Origin: Paludibacteraceae bacterium
Lineage (GTDB): Bacteria > Bacteroidota > Bacteroidia > Bacteroidales > Paludibacteraceae
DNA length: 64,000 nt
Assembly (NCBI GenBank): GCA_017448985.1
Contig: JAFSKL010000024.1
Location: 1 to 64,000 of the forward strand
Direction of reading: 5' to 3'
Part shown: piece by piece, positions 17,783 through 27,442 of the stretch
Layout of the letters: each line of letters starts with the position of its first letter
Numbering within the stretch: position 1 is the first letter of the stretch
Translations under genes and position numbers: made by a program
Notes under the pieces: model-generated
Database searches by the model: none
Told to the model about the DNA's origin: nothing
What the model saw: the letters and a program-made list of their open reading frames with translations, nothing else

Positions 17783-18567
17783 TTCTTTCCAATGAACAAC
17801 GATTAGGTGTCATCATCCTTTTTGTGCTGGCTTTGGCTGGCTGGTTTGTGGCGGCGTTATGGCCTACATTCTTCGGAACGGAGGAAGATTCGGCACCCAA
17901 GAAGAAATACCGTACATGGGAGGAACGCAAAGACTCGATGAAACGGGCTGACTCGTTGCGTTATGCCGAGTGGGCAGCCGAACGGGAACTGCGTTATGAC
18001 TCGTTCCGGCTCGCAGACTCCCTTCGCCGGCTCCAATGGAAGCGGGAGCGTCAGCAGAAGTACGACTCGTTCCGCGTGTCCAACCGTCTTTGGTGGGACT
18101 CCGTCCGTCGTGACGACTCGCTCTGGCGGGACTCGGTAGGACTGCGGTATGTGGCCCATGAGAAAAAAGACACCGTTCTCGACCTCAATCTATGCGACAC
18201 CGCTGAACTGCAACTCATCCGGGGTATCGGTGTCTATACGGCCACGCAGATTGTACGCTATCGGGAGCAATTAGGCGGTTATTATTCGCCGCTCCAACTG
18301 ACTGATTCCGCCCTATGTAACCTTCATCTGGACACGCTCCTTCACCATTTTACGGCAGATCCCGCCAATGTGCGCACAATGAATGTGAACCGCTCCCGGC
18401 CTACCACTCTTGCTCGCCACCCATACTTGCGTTTTGAGCAAGCCCAGGCCATCTATGACCTCCGTCGCAGGCAAGTGACGCTGCACTCCATCGATGACCT
18501 TCGTTCGCTGCCCGAACTGACCGATGCCGATCTTCTCCGTCTCACTCCGTACCTGCGCTTTGAGTAG
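17779..18567 (+). CDS. Membrane-anchored helix-hairpin-helix protein (ComEA-like)
   Basis: A 262-residue protein. Residues about 10-30 form one membrane segment (VIILFVLALAGWFVAALWP). A highly charged helical stretch follows with repeated DS-(L/F/V)R words (residues 50-125). Then come two helix-hairpin-helix regions: LDLNLCDTAELQLIRGIGVY with TATQIVRYREQLGGY, and VNRSRPTTLARHPYL with AIYDLRRRQ. Such domains bind DNA without sequence preference, and ComEA uses one in DNA uptake. Two tandem HhH domains with an N-terminal anchor are common in Bacteroidota. The 4-bp overlap with xseA suggests co-expression. The exact role is unknown. Confidence 0.75.
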   Translation: MILSNEQRLGVIILFVLALAGWFVAALWPTFFGTEEDSAPKKKYRTWEERKDSMKRADSLRYAEWAAERELRYDSFRLADSLRRLQWKRERQQKYDSFRVSNRLWWDSVRRDDSLWRDSVGLRYVAHEKKDTVLDLNLCDTAELQLIRGIGVYTATQIVRYREQLGGYYSPLQLTDSALCNLHLDTLLHHFTADPANVRTMNVNRSRPTTLARHPYLRFEQAQAIYDLRRRQVTLHSIDDLRSLPELTDADLLRLTPYLRFE

Positions 18568-18587
18568 GCTGCGAACACGAGAAAGGA

Positions 18588-18602
18588 CTGCCAAAATGGC
18601 AG
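18588..18602 (+). other. Short perfect hairpin upstream of grpE
   Basis: ctgcca and tggcag pair around a 3-base loop between the HhH gene and grpE. It is not a CIRCE element and there is no T run, so a regulatory or processing role is open. No convincing TAnnTTTG promoter is visible here (TAggaTTTG at about 18612-18620 has one base too many). Confidence 0.4.
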
Positions 18603-18659
18603 ACAATGGGTGTTTGGCATAGGATTTGACACAGTCAAGTTGTAAAATTATGTCTGAAT

Positions 18660-19205
18660 ATGAAAAAAGAAGAGAAAATAGAAAAGAATGATGAACTTGA
18701 GGTTCTTGATGATGAAATGAGCCTCTCGCAAAGCGAACTTAATGATACGGAAGAGACAGAGGAGGCTGCTGAGAGTGAAGAGGAACAGATCGAAGCGCTG
18801 AAAGCTCGCATCGCGGAGCTGGAGGATAAGAACCTTCGCATGATGGCGGAGTTTGACAACTACCGGCGTCGTACCAACAAGGAGAAACTCGAACTGATGT
18901 CAACGGCCGGCGAGCGCATCTTCAAGGAGATGCTGCCGCTCATTGACGACTTCGAGCGGGCTTTGGCAGTTATTGACGATGAGGGTGTACGCCTGATTTA
19001 TCAGAAGTTCATGGCCTTCCTCGATAAGAACGATGTGCATCCCATCGAGACGGAAGGCGCGGACTTCAATACCGACGAGCACGAAGCCGTGACCACTTTT
19101 GCGGCCGGAGAGAACCAAAAAGGCAAAGTGATCGACTGCACCCAAAAGGGCTACAAACTCGGCGATAAAGTGATTCGTTTTGCAAAAGTAGTAGTAGGAG
19201 AGTGA
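18660..19205 (+). CDS. grpE: Nucleotide exchange factor GrpE
   Basis: A 181-residue co-chaperone that releases ADP from DnaK. The N-terminus is acidic and disordered (residues 1-45). A long coiled coil follows ([20 protein letters not shown]), then the conserved [15 protein letters not shown] and the C-terminal beta domain ending [19 protein letters not shown]. The start [10 protein letters not shown] is preceded by an alternative ATG in another frame at 18650. It lies 4 bases upstream of dnaJ. dnaK is not here. Confidence 0.95.
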   Translation: MKKEEKIEKNDELEVLDDEMSLSQSELNDTEETEEAAESEEEQIEALKARIAELEDKNLRMMAEFDNYRRRTNKEKLELMSTAGERIFKEMLPLIDDFERALAVIDDEGVRLIYQKFMAFLDKNDVHPIETEGADFNTDEHEAVTTFAAGENQKGKVIDCTQKGYKLGDKVIRFAKVVVGE

Positions 19206-19209
19206 AATT

Positions 19210-20376
19210 ATGGCAGAAAAACGAGATTATTATGAAGTGCTGGAAGTGCCGAAGACGGCCACAGCCGAAGAGATAAAGAAGGCTTACCGCAAGAAAGCTA
19301 TCCAGTATCACCCGGATAAGAACCCTGGCGATAAGGCTGCTGAGGAGAAGTTCAAGGAGGCTGCCGAGGCCTACGAGGTGCTGTCTGATCCGCAGAAACG
19401 GCAACGCTATGACCAGTTCGGTATGGCTGGTATGCAAGGTGCCGGCGGTTTCAGCGGTGGCGGTATGTCGATGGAAGATATATTCGCGCATTTCGGTGAT
19501 ATCTTCCAGGGCGCAGGCTTCGACCTTGGTGACATCGGCGAGATGTTCATGGGTGGAGGTCGTGGCAGTCGTGGTCCGCGTGTACGGCGAGGCAGTGATA
19601 TGCGTGTCAAAGTGCGGCTGACGCTCGAAGAGATAGCCAAAGGCTGCGAGAAGAAGATCAAAGTGCGCAAACTGGTGCAGTGCAAGGACTGTAACGGCAC
19701 CGGTAGTGCCGACGGCCGAATGGAGACCTGTCCGACCTGCAAAGGTTCGGGTCGTACGGTGCGCCAACAACGCGGTATCTTCGGCATGATGCAAGTGCAA
19801 TCGGATTGCGAGACCTGCGGCGGCGAAGGAACAGTGATCAAGAACAAATGCCCCAAGTGCGGCGGTCAAGGTATCATCCGTGACGAGGAGATCATCACCA
19901 TCACTATCCCTGCAGGCGTGATGAGCGGTATGCAACTGACCGTTTCGGGCAAAGGCAATGCAGCGCCTCACGGCGGTGTGAATGGTGACCTGCTCGTGCT
20001 CATCGAAGAGGAGGAACACAAAGATTTCGTTCGTCAGGATAGTGACCTCATCTACAACCTGTTGCTCGATATGCCGACAGCAGTGCTTGGCGGGCAAGTG
20101 CAGATACCGACGCTCACGGGCGATGTCAAGATTACCATCACACCGGGTACCCAACCCGGCAAGGTGCTCCGAATGCGCGGCAAAGGTCTGCCTCGTATCG
20201 ACCAGTACGGACACAACTACGGCACCGGCGACCTGCTCATCAATGTAGGCGTCTATATACCCGAGCGGCTCAGCAAAGACGAACGCCAGCTCATAGAGCA
20301 ACTCAAAGACAGCCCGAACATAGCACCGGGCTCTGCAGATAAGAAGAACTTCTTCCAAAACCTGTTTGGGATATGA
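19210..20376 (+). CDS. dnaJ: Chaperone DnaJ
   Basis: A 388-residue type I Hsp40. Residues 1-70 are the J domain with HPD in [11 protein letters not shown] Gly/Phe-rich stretch follows ([17 protein letters not shown]). Then come four zinc-binding repeats, [24 protein letters not shown] and CPKCGGQG, and two substrate-binding beta domains. It works with DnaK and the GrpE encoded just upstream. The length is normal. Confidence 0.97.
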   Translation: MAEKRDYYEVLEVPKTATAEEIKKAYRKKAIQYHPDKNPGDKAAEEKFKEAAEAYEVLSDPQKRQRYDQFGMAGMQGAGGFSGGGMSMEDIFAHFGDIFQGAGFDLGDIGEMFMGGGRGSRGPRVRRGSDMRVKVRLTLEEIAKGCEKKIKVRKLVQCKDCNGTGSADGRMETCPTCKGSGRTVRQQRGIFGMMQVQSDCETCGGEGTVIKNKCPKCGGQGIIRDEEIITITIPAGVMSGMQLTVSGKGNAAPHGGVNGDLLVLIEEEEHKDFVRQDSDLIYNLLLDMPTAVLGGQVQIPTLTGDVKITITPGTQPGKVLRMRGKGLPRIDQYGHNYGTGDLLINVGVYIPERLSKDERQLIEQLKDSPNIAPGSADKKNFFQNLFGI

Positions 20377-22814
20377 AAAGCAGGTTGACCTTAGCGGTTG
20401 GCTTTTGGCTATGGGCTACTCTATGTCTCAGTATGCAGGTGCGTGCTGAGGCATTTCCCGTTTTTGGAGTGGATACCACCAGCAGCACTTTCTTCCGCGA
20501 TTGGTATCAAACTACTGACCTTGCTCATTATCTGGACAACTGTTCGCCCTATGTGGTCTATGAAGCGGAGACGACAGGCGAGTGGAACCTCGGCGACCGG
20601 AGCATCTTCTCGATAGCCGGTAACTCGTTCCGCCAAAATAAGTACCACCTCAACGGGATGCGTATTGACAGCCGTACCCAGGCCGGTAACACCTTGCTGC
20701 ATTTGCAGATGGACCGTACCTCCTTGGTGCTCGACTACCATGACGGCGAACTGCTTTTTACCGACGACAGTGTGCAAGCCCGGACGATTCGTCTAACCGG
20801 CAATGTGGGTAACCTGGGCGGAATATCTCCGGGAACACGCCAACTGATTAACCTCTTTCATTCGTCTGCCGAGGAACGAACGCTTGACGCGCGACCGATG
20901 CAAATGCGCAATCATATGGTGGGTGCCGGCACGTTGGACGCTACGGTGGCTATTCCTGCTTATGGCCGGCGTTATTACCAGCACGCGTATGTGCATGTGG
21001 GCCAGCGTCGCCTCACGGCTTTTGACCACACCGGCATCAGCGGTATGTATGATGCACCGTTCTATCGTGCGCAGTTGGACGGCGAGATTCCTCTCAACGC
21101 CAAACGCTCAACACTCAACTATTTCCTCGTGACGCAGGGTAGGAGCGACTATGGTTCGGAACTCTATCTCAACGCCAACGAGCAAGCCCTGATGCGTGCT
21201 TATCAGGCGGGACTGTACAGCACCACGCGTTGGACCAACGGCGGCGTGTTAGTGGCGGGACTCAGTTACGAGCTGACCGGTCTTAAGCACGACTCTTTGC
21301 AGTTCTCCCGTAATATCTTCGACCATGACGGCGAGGCGTTCGACCCGTGGTATGCCGACGGACGCCTGCACGCCCTCAACCTGTCCGTGCAGTACGACCA
21401 GCCTTTCCTTCCTTGGCTGCGCCTGCATGCTGAAGGATATAACTCGCTGCTCCATTTTCGTCCAACGACCGATGCTTGGAGCAACCGGCTCTATGCGCAG
21501 TCCATGACGGACGCTGTACCGACAGAACTCTACACTGCTTATTGGCACTCATTGCCTTTCACGGCGGGTCTGCTCGAGAACGAAGTGTTGGCCATCGGCG
21601 AATGGAATCCGGCGAAAGGACTGAACCTCTACGCCCACCTCGGTCTCTCGTTGGACGGTATCCTCTTGGGGCATGGCCGTTCGGTGGTCACGCCCAACCT
21701 CCTCGCCAAGTTGGCCCTCGACTACTCGCCCGCATGGTGGTTCCGCTTCGGTCTCTCGGTCAGTCATCATCGTATGTCGTACACCGTGGACGAAGTGCAG
21801 TACCTGAGTGCCGACTATCTCGCCGGCGAACTGCGTTATTCGGACAACACCCTCTTGGCTACAACCGGCAGTGCGTACCACACGCCGGATAAGAACCTCT
21901 GGCTTCATCAGCCCTCCTATGCCGTAATCGACCTGCCTATTGCGTTCACTTTCGGTAAGAACCGCCGTCACGAGTTTGCCTTGCTCAATACAATCCGTAA
22001 GTACTACAACCAGTGGTTTACGACTTATGCGGACGGCCTCGATGCTAACATGGTGCAGCAAGGCGATTTCTATTTCTTGCGCGAAGGCCCCAAGGACTAC
22101 CTCGTCACCACGCAGCCGCTCGACCTCATGTCCTCGCGCGCGGGCGGGCGTACTCCTTATTATATGTCTAACCTTGTGCGCTATACCTATACCGGCCGCA
22201 AATGGTATGTCATGGTCAGTTGGCAGAGTTACCTCATGGCCGGTCTAAGCACCCTCGGCAACGGACCCCTGCATAATAACATAGGCGCTCTCGCGGAGAG
22301 TTCGGCTAATCCCAATACTTATCTGGCAGCGGAAGAGATGGAGAAGAATCTGCTCTATCAGGGCAACTGCCGTCTCAATCAGGACAAGTCGTTCATCCTG
22401 CGTATGCAAGTCACCTACAACGCCTGCCGCTATTTCTCGATCGGTTTCAACGGCAAGTTCAAGGACGGTCAGCCGTTCTCCAACTACCGCACTGTCGCTT
22501 ACGCTTCGCCTACTGGACCCCCGCAGATAGCGCTCTACAACGCCGATGCCAAGGGCATCAACATGGCCAATAACGAGTTCGGCAAACGCGAGGACGCGTT
22601 CTTCAACTTTGAACTGCGCGCTACCGGACGCTGGTGGGCGCGTGATATACCGATGTCGCTTGAGGTTCTCTGTTACAACCTATATGACTTCGGCACGGCA
22701 CTGACCGAATATACTTTTGATGAGAAAATGGAGCATGCCCGTCGAACGATGAGCATGTGTATTCCGCGAGGTTTACTGTTCACCTTCCGCGTGGGACTGG
22801 AGAAGAATCAGTAG
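20373..22814 (+). CDS. Large outer-membrane barrel, TonB-receptor-like
   Basis: An 813-residue protein with a signal peptide ([20 protein letters not shown]). Residues about 60-190 look plug-like ([20 protein letters not shown]), and a long series of amphipathic strands runs to the end ([12 protein letters not shown]). It is TonB-dependent-receptor-like but lacks a visible N-terminal carboxypeptidase-like domain and has no obvious TonB box. It overlaps dnaJ by 4 bases (ATGA) and ends 42 bases into the convergent O-antigen ligase gene. The substrate is unknown. The words at 20394-20412 (ggttggcttttggcta) belong to the ttggcta word family. Confidence 0.7.
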   Translation: MKSRLTLAVGFWLWATLCLSMQVRAEAFPVFGVDTTSSTFFRDWYQTTDLAHYLDNCSPYVVYEAETTGEWNLGDRSIFSIAGNSFRQNKYHLNGMRIDSRTQAGNTLLHLQMDRTSLVLDYHDGELLFTDDSVQARTIRLTGNVGNLGGISPGTRQLINLFHSSAEERTLDARPMQMRNHMVGAGTLDATVAIPAYGRRYYQHAYVHVGQRRLTAFDHTGISGMYDAPFYRAQLDGEIPLNAKRSTLNYFLVTQGRSDYGSELYLNANEQALMRAYQAGLYSTTRWTNGGVLVAGLSYELTGLKHDSLQFSRNIFDHDGEAFDPWYADGRLHALNLSVQYDQPFLPWLRLHAEGYNSLLHFRPTTDAWSNRLYAQSMTDAVPTELYTAYWHSLPFTAGLLENEVLAIGEWNPAKGLNLYAHLGLSLDGILLGHGRSVVTPNLLAKLALDYSPAWWFRFGLSVSHHRMSYTVDEVQYLSADYLAGELRYSDNTLLATTGSAYHTPDKNLWLHQPSYAVIDLPIAFTFGKNRRHEFALLNTIRKYYNQWFTTYADGLDANMVQQGDFYFLREGPKDYLVTTQPLDLMSSRAGGRTPYYMSNLVRYTYTGRKWYVMVSWQSYLMAGLSTLGNGPLHNNIGALAESSANPNTYLAAEEMEKNLLYQGNCRLNQDKSFILRMQVTYNACRYFSIGFNGKFKDGQPFSNYRTVAYASPTGPPQIALYNADAKGINMANNEFGKREDAFFNFELRATGRWWARDIPMSLEVLCYNLYDFGTALTEYTFDEKMEHARRTMSMCIPRGLLFTFRVGLEKNQ

Positions 22815-24026
22815 CATACCCATCGTCCAGAGGGCAACACCGTCGTATCGGCCGAACATACATTCCGTACACATATTGAGCATAAAAAGGGTAGTGAACA
22901 GCACCGCTGTTGGCCGCCCTTTCTTGTTAGTACAAAGCGGCACCGAGCACCAGGCCAGCAGGAACAGCAGCAGTCCCGCAACGCCCAACTCAATCAGTTC
23001 CTCCAAATACTGGCAATGCGCATTGTATCCCCTCTCGTAGTAATAGTCGAACCCTGCTTCACGATACCGTTCGCGCAAGTAGTCCGTGCATTGACCCGCA
23101 CCCAAGCCGTACAGCAGATAGTCACTCGGTTGCTGCAAGCCGAAACCCCAAATATTGAGCCGTATGTCGTGGTAATAACTCACTTCCCGCATTTGTTTCA
23201 CCGCCTCCATGTTCACATATTCCGTCCGCGGATGGAACTTGAGCACGGCGCCGCTGAGCAATGCGCCCAAGGCTAACATACAGAGTCCGTAACGCAGGCG
23301 ATACCGTTGTGGCAAGGCATAGATGATGCCGATGACGAGCATCACGACGCCGGTGATGATCGCTTGCCGTGAACCCGTCAGCGGAATAATGGATAGCATC
23401 ACGGGGAGCGTCCACACTAACCTCCATCGTCTCTCCCTCCATACTTGTACGGCCATCACGGCTCCCAACAGCGCCACGCTGCTCAGGTACAGACGATGTT
23501 TGATGTGCGAAATATTATCTGCCACAAATGTCAGCCAGTCGGGTATCGAATTGTCCCAATCGGCACTCAAAGGCAGCAGTGCTGTCCAGTCGCGGTGGTA
23601 GAAAAGGACCGTCATCAGTCCCAAGTAAACGGGCACTGCCGCTACGCAACTCCACGCCAGCACCTTGCCTGCCAGCTTCCAGTCATACCGTTCGTTCAGC
23701 CCCCATATACCCACCGGAACTAACACCGCGAAGGTCAGATATCGCTCTATCTGTCTTGCCCAAGCTGCACTGTCTGCTGCCCACAAACCAGACACCGCTT
23801 TCCACACAAACCACAATCCGAAAACCAGGAAAGGAATCGTAAATCGTACATCGTAAATCGTCCTTCGTACATTGGGTTTCCTCAGCCATCGTCCTTCCAA
23901 CAGCCAGAACACAAACCAAGTGACGCTCACATACCGCAAGGCAATCTGCGGGAAAGGCAGCAACGCAACCACAGTCAGGAACAGTCCGTACTGGATGCGA
24001 CCTACTATGTCTTGATACCGATTCAT
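22773..24026 (-). CDS. O-antigen ligase / polymerase family membrane protein
   Basis: A 417-residue polytopic protein with about ten hydrophobic segments and one larger periplasmic loop that contains YYYERGYNAHCQYLEELIELG, the His-containing Wzy_C pattern of the O-antigen ligase family. It would join or polymerise surface glycans on the periplasmic side of the inner membrane. It ends the leftward glycan block and overlaps the glycosyltransferase-kinase gene by 4 bases. A heptamer array (23837-23872) encodes RRTIYDVRFTI in a cytoplasmic or loop position. WaaL versus Wzy cannot be decided. Confidence 0.8.
   Translation of the reverse strand: MNRYQDIVGRIQYGLFLTVVALLPFPQIALRYVSVTWFVFWLLEGRWLRKPNVRRTIYDVRFTIPFLVFGLWFVWKAVSGLWAADSAAWARQIERYLTFAVLVPVGIWGLNERYDWKLAGKVLAWSCVAAVPVYLGLMTVLFYHRDWTALLPLSADWDNSIPDWLTFVADNISHIKHRLYLSSVALLGAVMAVQVWRERRWRLVWTLPVMLSIIPLTGSRQAIITGVVMLVIGIIYALPQRYRLRYGLCMLALGALLSGAVLKFHPRTEYVNMEAVKQMREVSYYHDIRLNIWGFGLQQPSDYLLYGLGAGQCTDYLRERYREAGFDYYYERGYNAHCQYLEELIELGVAGLLLFLLAWCSVPLCTNKKGRPTAVLFTTLFMLNMCTECMFGRYDGVALWTMGMLLILLQSHAEGEQ
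23837..23872. repeat. Heptamer array inside the O-antigen ligase gene
   Basis: Units cgtaaat, cgtacat, cgtaaat, cgtcctt, cgtacat. Bases 23842-23872 are identical to 2759-2789, about 21 kb away. Confidence 0.9.
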
Positions 24027-25339
24027 CTTTGTCGTGCTTCTCTATACGCGCGGAGCAGCAGTTGCCGTTCCTCGTCACTGATAATGAGTTTGTCCGCTTG
24101 CCGCATACCTTGCCGCAAACTGATATGCCGGCAAACGCGCATCCGGTTCAAATCTACCAACTGCATTCGGCTACCGTCTTCGTTGAGCAGTATATTGCCG
24201 CCGGTGAAATCCAAGGGATAGAACCCTTTCGCATGCAGCTTCGCCATGAACCGCCCTACGTCTTCGATGATCCGTTCCCGCTGCGGGAAAGCCTTGTCCC
24301 GCTCCACTTGACGGAAGGTGTATGGCAATTCGGACAAACGACAGGCATAGTAACTGTCTCGCAACAAACCCCGTTCCCGATCTTCCTTATATGCCAAGGG
24401 ATTCGGCGTCAACTCGCCCAATGCCTGAGCATACACAAAACTGCGTTGGGCCTTGCTTGCGCGCAGCTGGCCATAAATGAGGCTGTTCGGAAAACGCGGC
24501 CGGTGAAAAGACTTGACCACGATGTCCTCGCCAATCACTTTGATCGTGTTCCGCCCCTCATGCAGCACTTTCGTTGATGCCGCAAACGCCTCGTCCATAT
24601 GCGCTAACAGAGTCTGTTCTTCTAGTTGCCGGTTAGTCATCACATAGTCCTGCCAACGCGTTCCCTGTTCGTGATGGAACGAACCGCAGCCTTCCGCTTT
24701 TGCCTGCTGACGGGTTGCAAAGCGCTTTGCCATCTGTTCCGGACTGCGGTACTGGTAGTGATCGACAGGGATACACTGCTCGTACACGCGACCCCAAGGA
24801 TGCGGATAACGCCAGCGTTCCGACCAACACAGCAAAGCCGAATGGCGCATGAATCGCCGTTCCCGACGAAGGGTAGGGGCGACATGTGTAATCAACTTTC
24901 GGTCTTTCTCAAAATCGCCGCTAAAAGTATTTTGCTCGATGTCCTCTTGAGTCAGCACAAAATCCCGGCTCTCCTTCTTAACCGTCCGATATCTGCGTGG
25001 CACCGAAGCCAGGAATGCCCGAACATCTCCCGGGTAGAACTCATCGGCATCGAGCCGCACACACCACCAGTCATTGCAAGTCATCTCATGCCGGAAAGCC
25101 TTGAACGCCTTCGCTCGCAGACCGATATGGAATGGTCCTTCATACCGCAGCCATGGGATGATCTGCGGATATTCATTCGCCAAAGCCTGCACAGTCTCCC
25201 ATGTACCGTCATCAGAATCGTTGTCGATCACGATGATCTTGTCCGTCCAGCGGCAGGCGTCCTTCAGCGAAGCCGCAATGACATCAACTTCGTTCTTCAC
25301 CACTAACAGGCTGTATATCTTAAATTTTGTCTCTGCCAT
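24023..25339 (-). CDS. Glycosyltransferase family 2 fused to a WaaP/KdkA-like kinase
   Basis: A 438-residue two-domain protein. Residues 1-250 are a GT2 glycosyltransferase: LLVVKNEVDVIAASL, IIVIDNDSDDGTW, and a DxD-type motif LDADE (97-100). Residues about 255-438 resemble the lipopolysaccharide kinase fold. The candidate ATP-binding lysine is K276 in DIVVKSF, the catalytic loop is YPLDFTGGNILL (D377, N382), and the metal-binding aspartate is D396 in LVDLNR. A bifunctional enzyme that adds a sugar and phosphorylates lipid A core or a similar glycan is the natural reading, but inferred. Neighbouring genes are a second GT2 and the O-antigen ligase. Confidence 0.8.
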   Translation of the reverse strand: MAETKFKIYSLLVVKNEVDVIAASLKDACRWTDKIIVIDNDSDDGTWETVQALANEYPQIIPWLRYEGPFHIGLRAKAFKAFRHEMTCNDWWCVRLDADEFYPGDVRAFLASVPRRYRTVKKESRDFVLTQEDIEQNTFSGDFEKDRKLITHVAPTLRRERRFMRHSALLCWSERWRYPHPWGRVYEQCIPVDHYQYRSPEQMAKRFATRQQAKAEGCGSFHHEQGTRWQDYVMTNRQLEEQTLLAHMDEAFAASTKVLHEGRNTIKVIGEDIVVKSFHRPRFPNSLIYGQLRASKAQRSFVYAQALGELTPNPLAYKEDRERGLLRDSYYACRLSELPYTFRQVERDKAFPQRERIIEDVGRFMAKLHAKGFYPLDFTGGNILLNEDGSRMQLVDLNRMRVCRHISLRQGMRQADKLIISDEERQLLLRAYREARQR

Positions 25340-26024
25340 GAATCAACTTGTTCCAATAATACAATAACGGATTAGTCTTTTTGAGATGCTTCCACGGGCG
25401 ACTCGAATGCGGCTTGTGCACCACGCGGTTTGTGACCTGCAGTATGTTTCCGAAACCCAACTGCCGCGCCTTACGGCTGATATACACATCGTACCAGTTC
25501 TTCTTCGGGGCCAACTGCTGAAAATCGTACGCCCGCAGAAAATCATTCGTCAACAGCGTACAGCAGAACGACAGCCGTTTCTTGCACTCCCCGTCTTGCG
25601 TCCATCTCTTTGCGTACTCGTACGGGAAATTGATATCGCCTTGCTCATCCGTGGTCACCGCTGCCACCAAACCAATGGAATTGGCGGTTGCACTTTCCGC
25701 TAATCGCTCAATTGTCCCCGGCTTGACGAGCACATCGCTCTCCACAATGACCAAGTGCTGTCTCTTCTCAAGACATCGTCTCTGTGCCTCTATCAGCACC
25801 CAACGGTAATTGGGTGAAGGGTGCTCCGTATGCTTGGCCACATGCACCACTTCAATGCATGTCTCATCCCGCAATGCATCTAATCGTGCCGCATTCTCCG
25901 GCGTCGAATAGTCGTCATACACCGTTAGCGTGTAACCGCTTGCCAGCACTGCACGAATCGCTGCCTCCGCCGTCGCCCACGAGTCCTTGACGGGCATCAC
26001 AATATGTACCAAATCATTTACCAT
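25320..26024 (-). CDS. Glycosyltransferase family 2
   Basis: A 234-residue GT-A enzyme that begins MVNDLVHIVMPVKDSWATA. This start is chosen because the nucleotide-binding strand follows at once and the overlap with wzi-like is then only 7 bases. Other features are TVYDDYSTPENAARL and the acidic motif VIVESDVLV near residue 95-103. A C-terminal helix ends with basic residues. The acceptor is unknown. It overlaps the fusion gene by 20 bases. Confidence 0.8.
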   Translation of the reverse strand: MVNDLVHIVMPVKDSWATAEAAIRAVLASGYTLTVYDDYSTPENAARLDALRDETCIEVVHVAKHTEHPSPNYRWVLIEAQRRCLEKRQHLVIVESDVLVKPGTIERLAESATANSIGLVAAVTTDEQGDINFPYEYAKRWTQDGECKKRLSFCCTLLTNDFLRAYDFQQLAPKKNWYDVYISRKARQLGFGNILQVTNRVVHKPHSSRPWKHLKKTNPLLYYWNKLIHGRDKI

Positions 26025-27442
26025 TGATGAATCAATCCTTTCTTGCTCACAGTGATCATAGCCCCGAAACTGTTGCCGAACTGCGTACCTATATCTGCGC
26101 CGAGACGCAGACCAAAGTCCATGCCCCACGCCTGATCCACATGCTTTTGCACTTCAAACAGTAGTGCTACATTTTGGCTCTGCCGCGGTTCAAAATAGGT
26201 GCCCCAATTGCGCGTATAGGCCATCATCGCACGGTATTCAAAGCCGTAAATATCTCCGCCCACACCTGCAAAATGTGTCCGAACACGATTGTTGTGCGGA
26301 CTCAACAGCGCACTGCCTATCGTACGACCGAAATGCGTCCAGCCCTGCTTGTAACCGCTGTTGTTGAAATAGTCACTCCGGCCACCGTATATCAGTCCGT
26401 CGCGGTCGTGCCAAGGACCGTCCTGCGCCGTCGTGTTCACAAACTCATAGGTCAGCGCATTGATGAACGACCACCTGTTCTGCCGTATGTTCAATCCCCA
26501 CAGCCCGTCCGCCTGATTGCTGAAACCGATGAACCGGCCGCTGTTGTCTTCGAAAAGCGTTTGCCAGTAAGCCGTTACGCACCATCCGTCCCACTTGGCC
26601 GTTAGCGCCAACTCTTGAAAAGCAATGTGATTACCTTCCGCATTGCGCTGATCACTCAGACTCACGCCGCCGTCTTTGACCATAAAAATATGCTTGTATG
26701 TAGCCCATGAAGTCGAATATTGTCCGAATTCCGGCGAACGACCGCCCCATTGAGCCACATGGTGAAACTCGTAACTCAGATTCACCGGCAAGTCCCCGCC
26801 CACGCGTAAACCGATGAACTTATGGTGCAGCAACGCACCCGTGGTCGCTATCGTCGTGTCCAAACGGTTGTCGTCCACAAACCAGCCATGCGCCAAACCG
26901 CCCTTGATCTCGAAATACCCGAAACATCCGGGGAACGGCATATAACGGTCTATGCCGATGCTGATGCGCGGAATCGGTTGTGCGTTACCCGAGAAAAGCA
27001 GTCCTCCGGTCGAAAGCCTGTTGTCTTGCGACCCGCAAGTCATTGGCTGAATACCCGCCGTCACATCGATGATATATAGTCGCACATGGGCATATAGTTC
27101 GCGGAAATATCCCGTAGCCCGTTCGGTGTCAAAACGGCCTGTCAACAGCACCCCGAAATCGTAGTCAAACCACCGGCTTGGCCTTGTTGCTCGCTTGTAC
27201 ACACCGGCCGTTATATTGCCGCTAAACGGCGCCGCACTGATGTTCCCGTGCTCGTTGGCGTGCAACCAGAAAGGTGCCTGTGTCCCCGATGAAGCCACCG
27301 CGGACACCTCCAACATGTACTGCAGCGTATCACGAGCCGTGTCAGGCTGATGCATCGCTACCGGCCAGAAATCGCGTGTCACGGCGCCCAACTCGCACCA
27401 TGCCGCCAACAGACAAACCACTATGTGAACCTTACTCCTCAA
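26018..27442 (-). CDS. Capsule assembly Wzi family protein
   Basis: A 474-residue outer-membrane barrel with an N-terminal signal peptide (HIVVCLLAAWCELGAV) and the Wzi-like pattern MLEVSAVASSGTQAPFWLHANEHG. Repeated amphipathic strands follow. Wzi helps attach capsular polysaccharide to the cell surface. Its place between a kelch lipoprotein and glycosyltransferases supports a surface-glycan role. Confidence 0.8.
   Translation of the reverse strand: MRSKVHIVVCLLAAWCELGAVTRDFWPVAMHQPDTARDTLQYMLEVSAVASSGTQAPFWLHANEHGNISAAPFSGNITAGVYKRATRPSRWFDYDFGVLLTGRFDTERATGYFRELYAHVRLYIIDVTAGIQPMTCGSQDNRLSTGGLLFSGNAQPIPRISIGIDRYMPFPGCFGYFEIKGGLAHGWFVDDNRLDTTIATTGALLHHKFIGLRVGGDLPVNLSYEFHHVAQWGGRSPEFGQYSTSWATYKHIFMVKDGGVSLSDQRNAEGNHIAFQELALTAKWDGWCVTAYWQTLFEDNSGRFIGFSNQADGLWGLNIRQNRWSFINALTYEFVNTTAQDGPWHDRDGLIYGGRSDYFNNSGYKQGWTHFGRTIGSALLSPHNNRVRTHFAGVGGDIYGFEYRAMMAYTRNWGTYFEPRQSQNVALLFEVQKHVDQAWGMDFGLRLGADIGTQFGNSFGAMITVSKKGLIHQW

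Noticed and set aside
18568..18659. CIRCE heat-shock operator before grpE
   Set aside because: The inverted repeat there (ctgcca/tggcag) does not match the CIRCE sequence.
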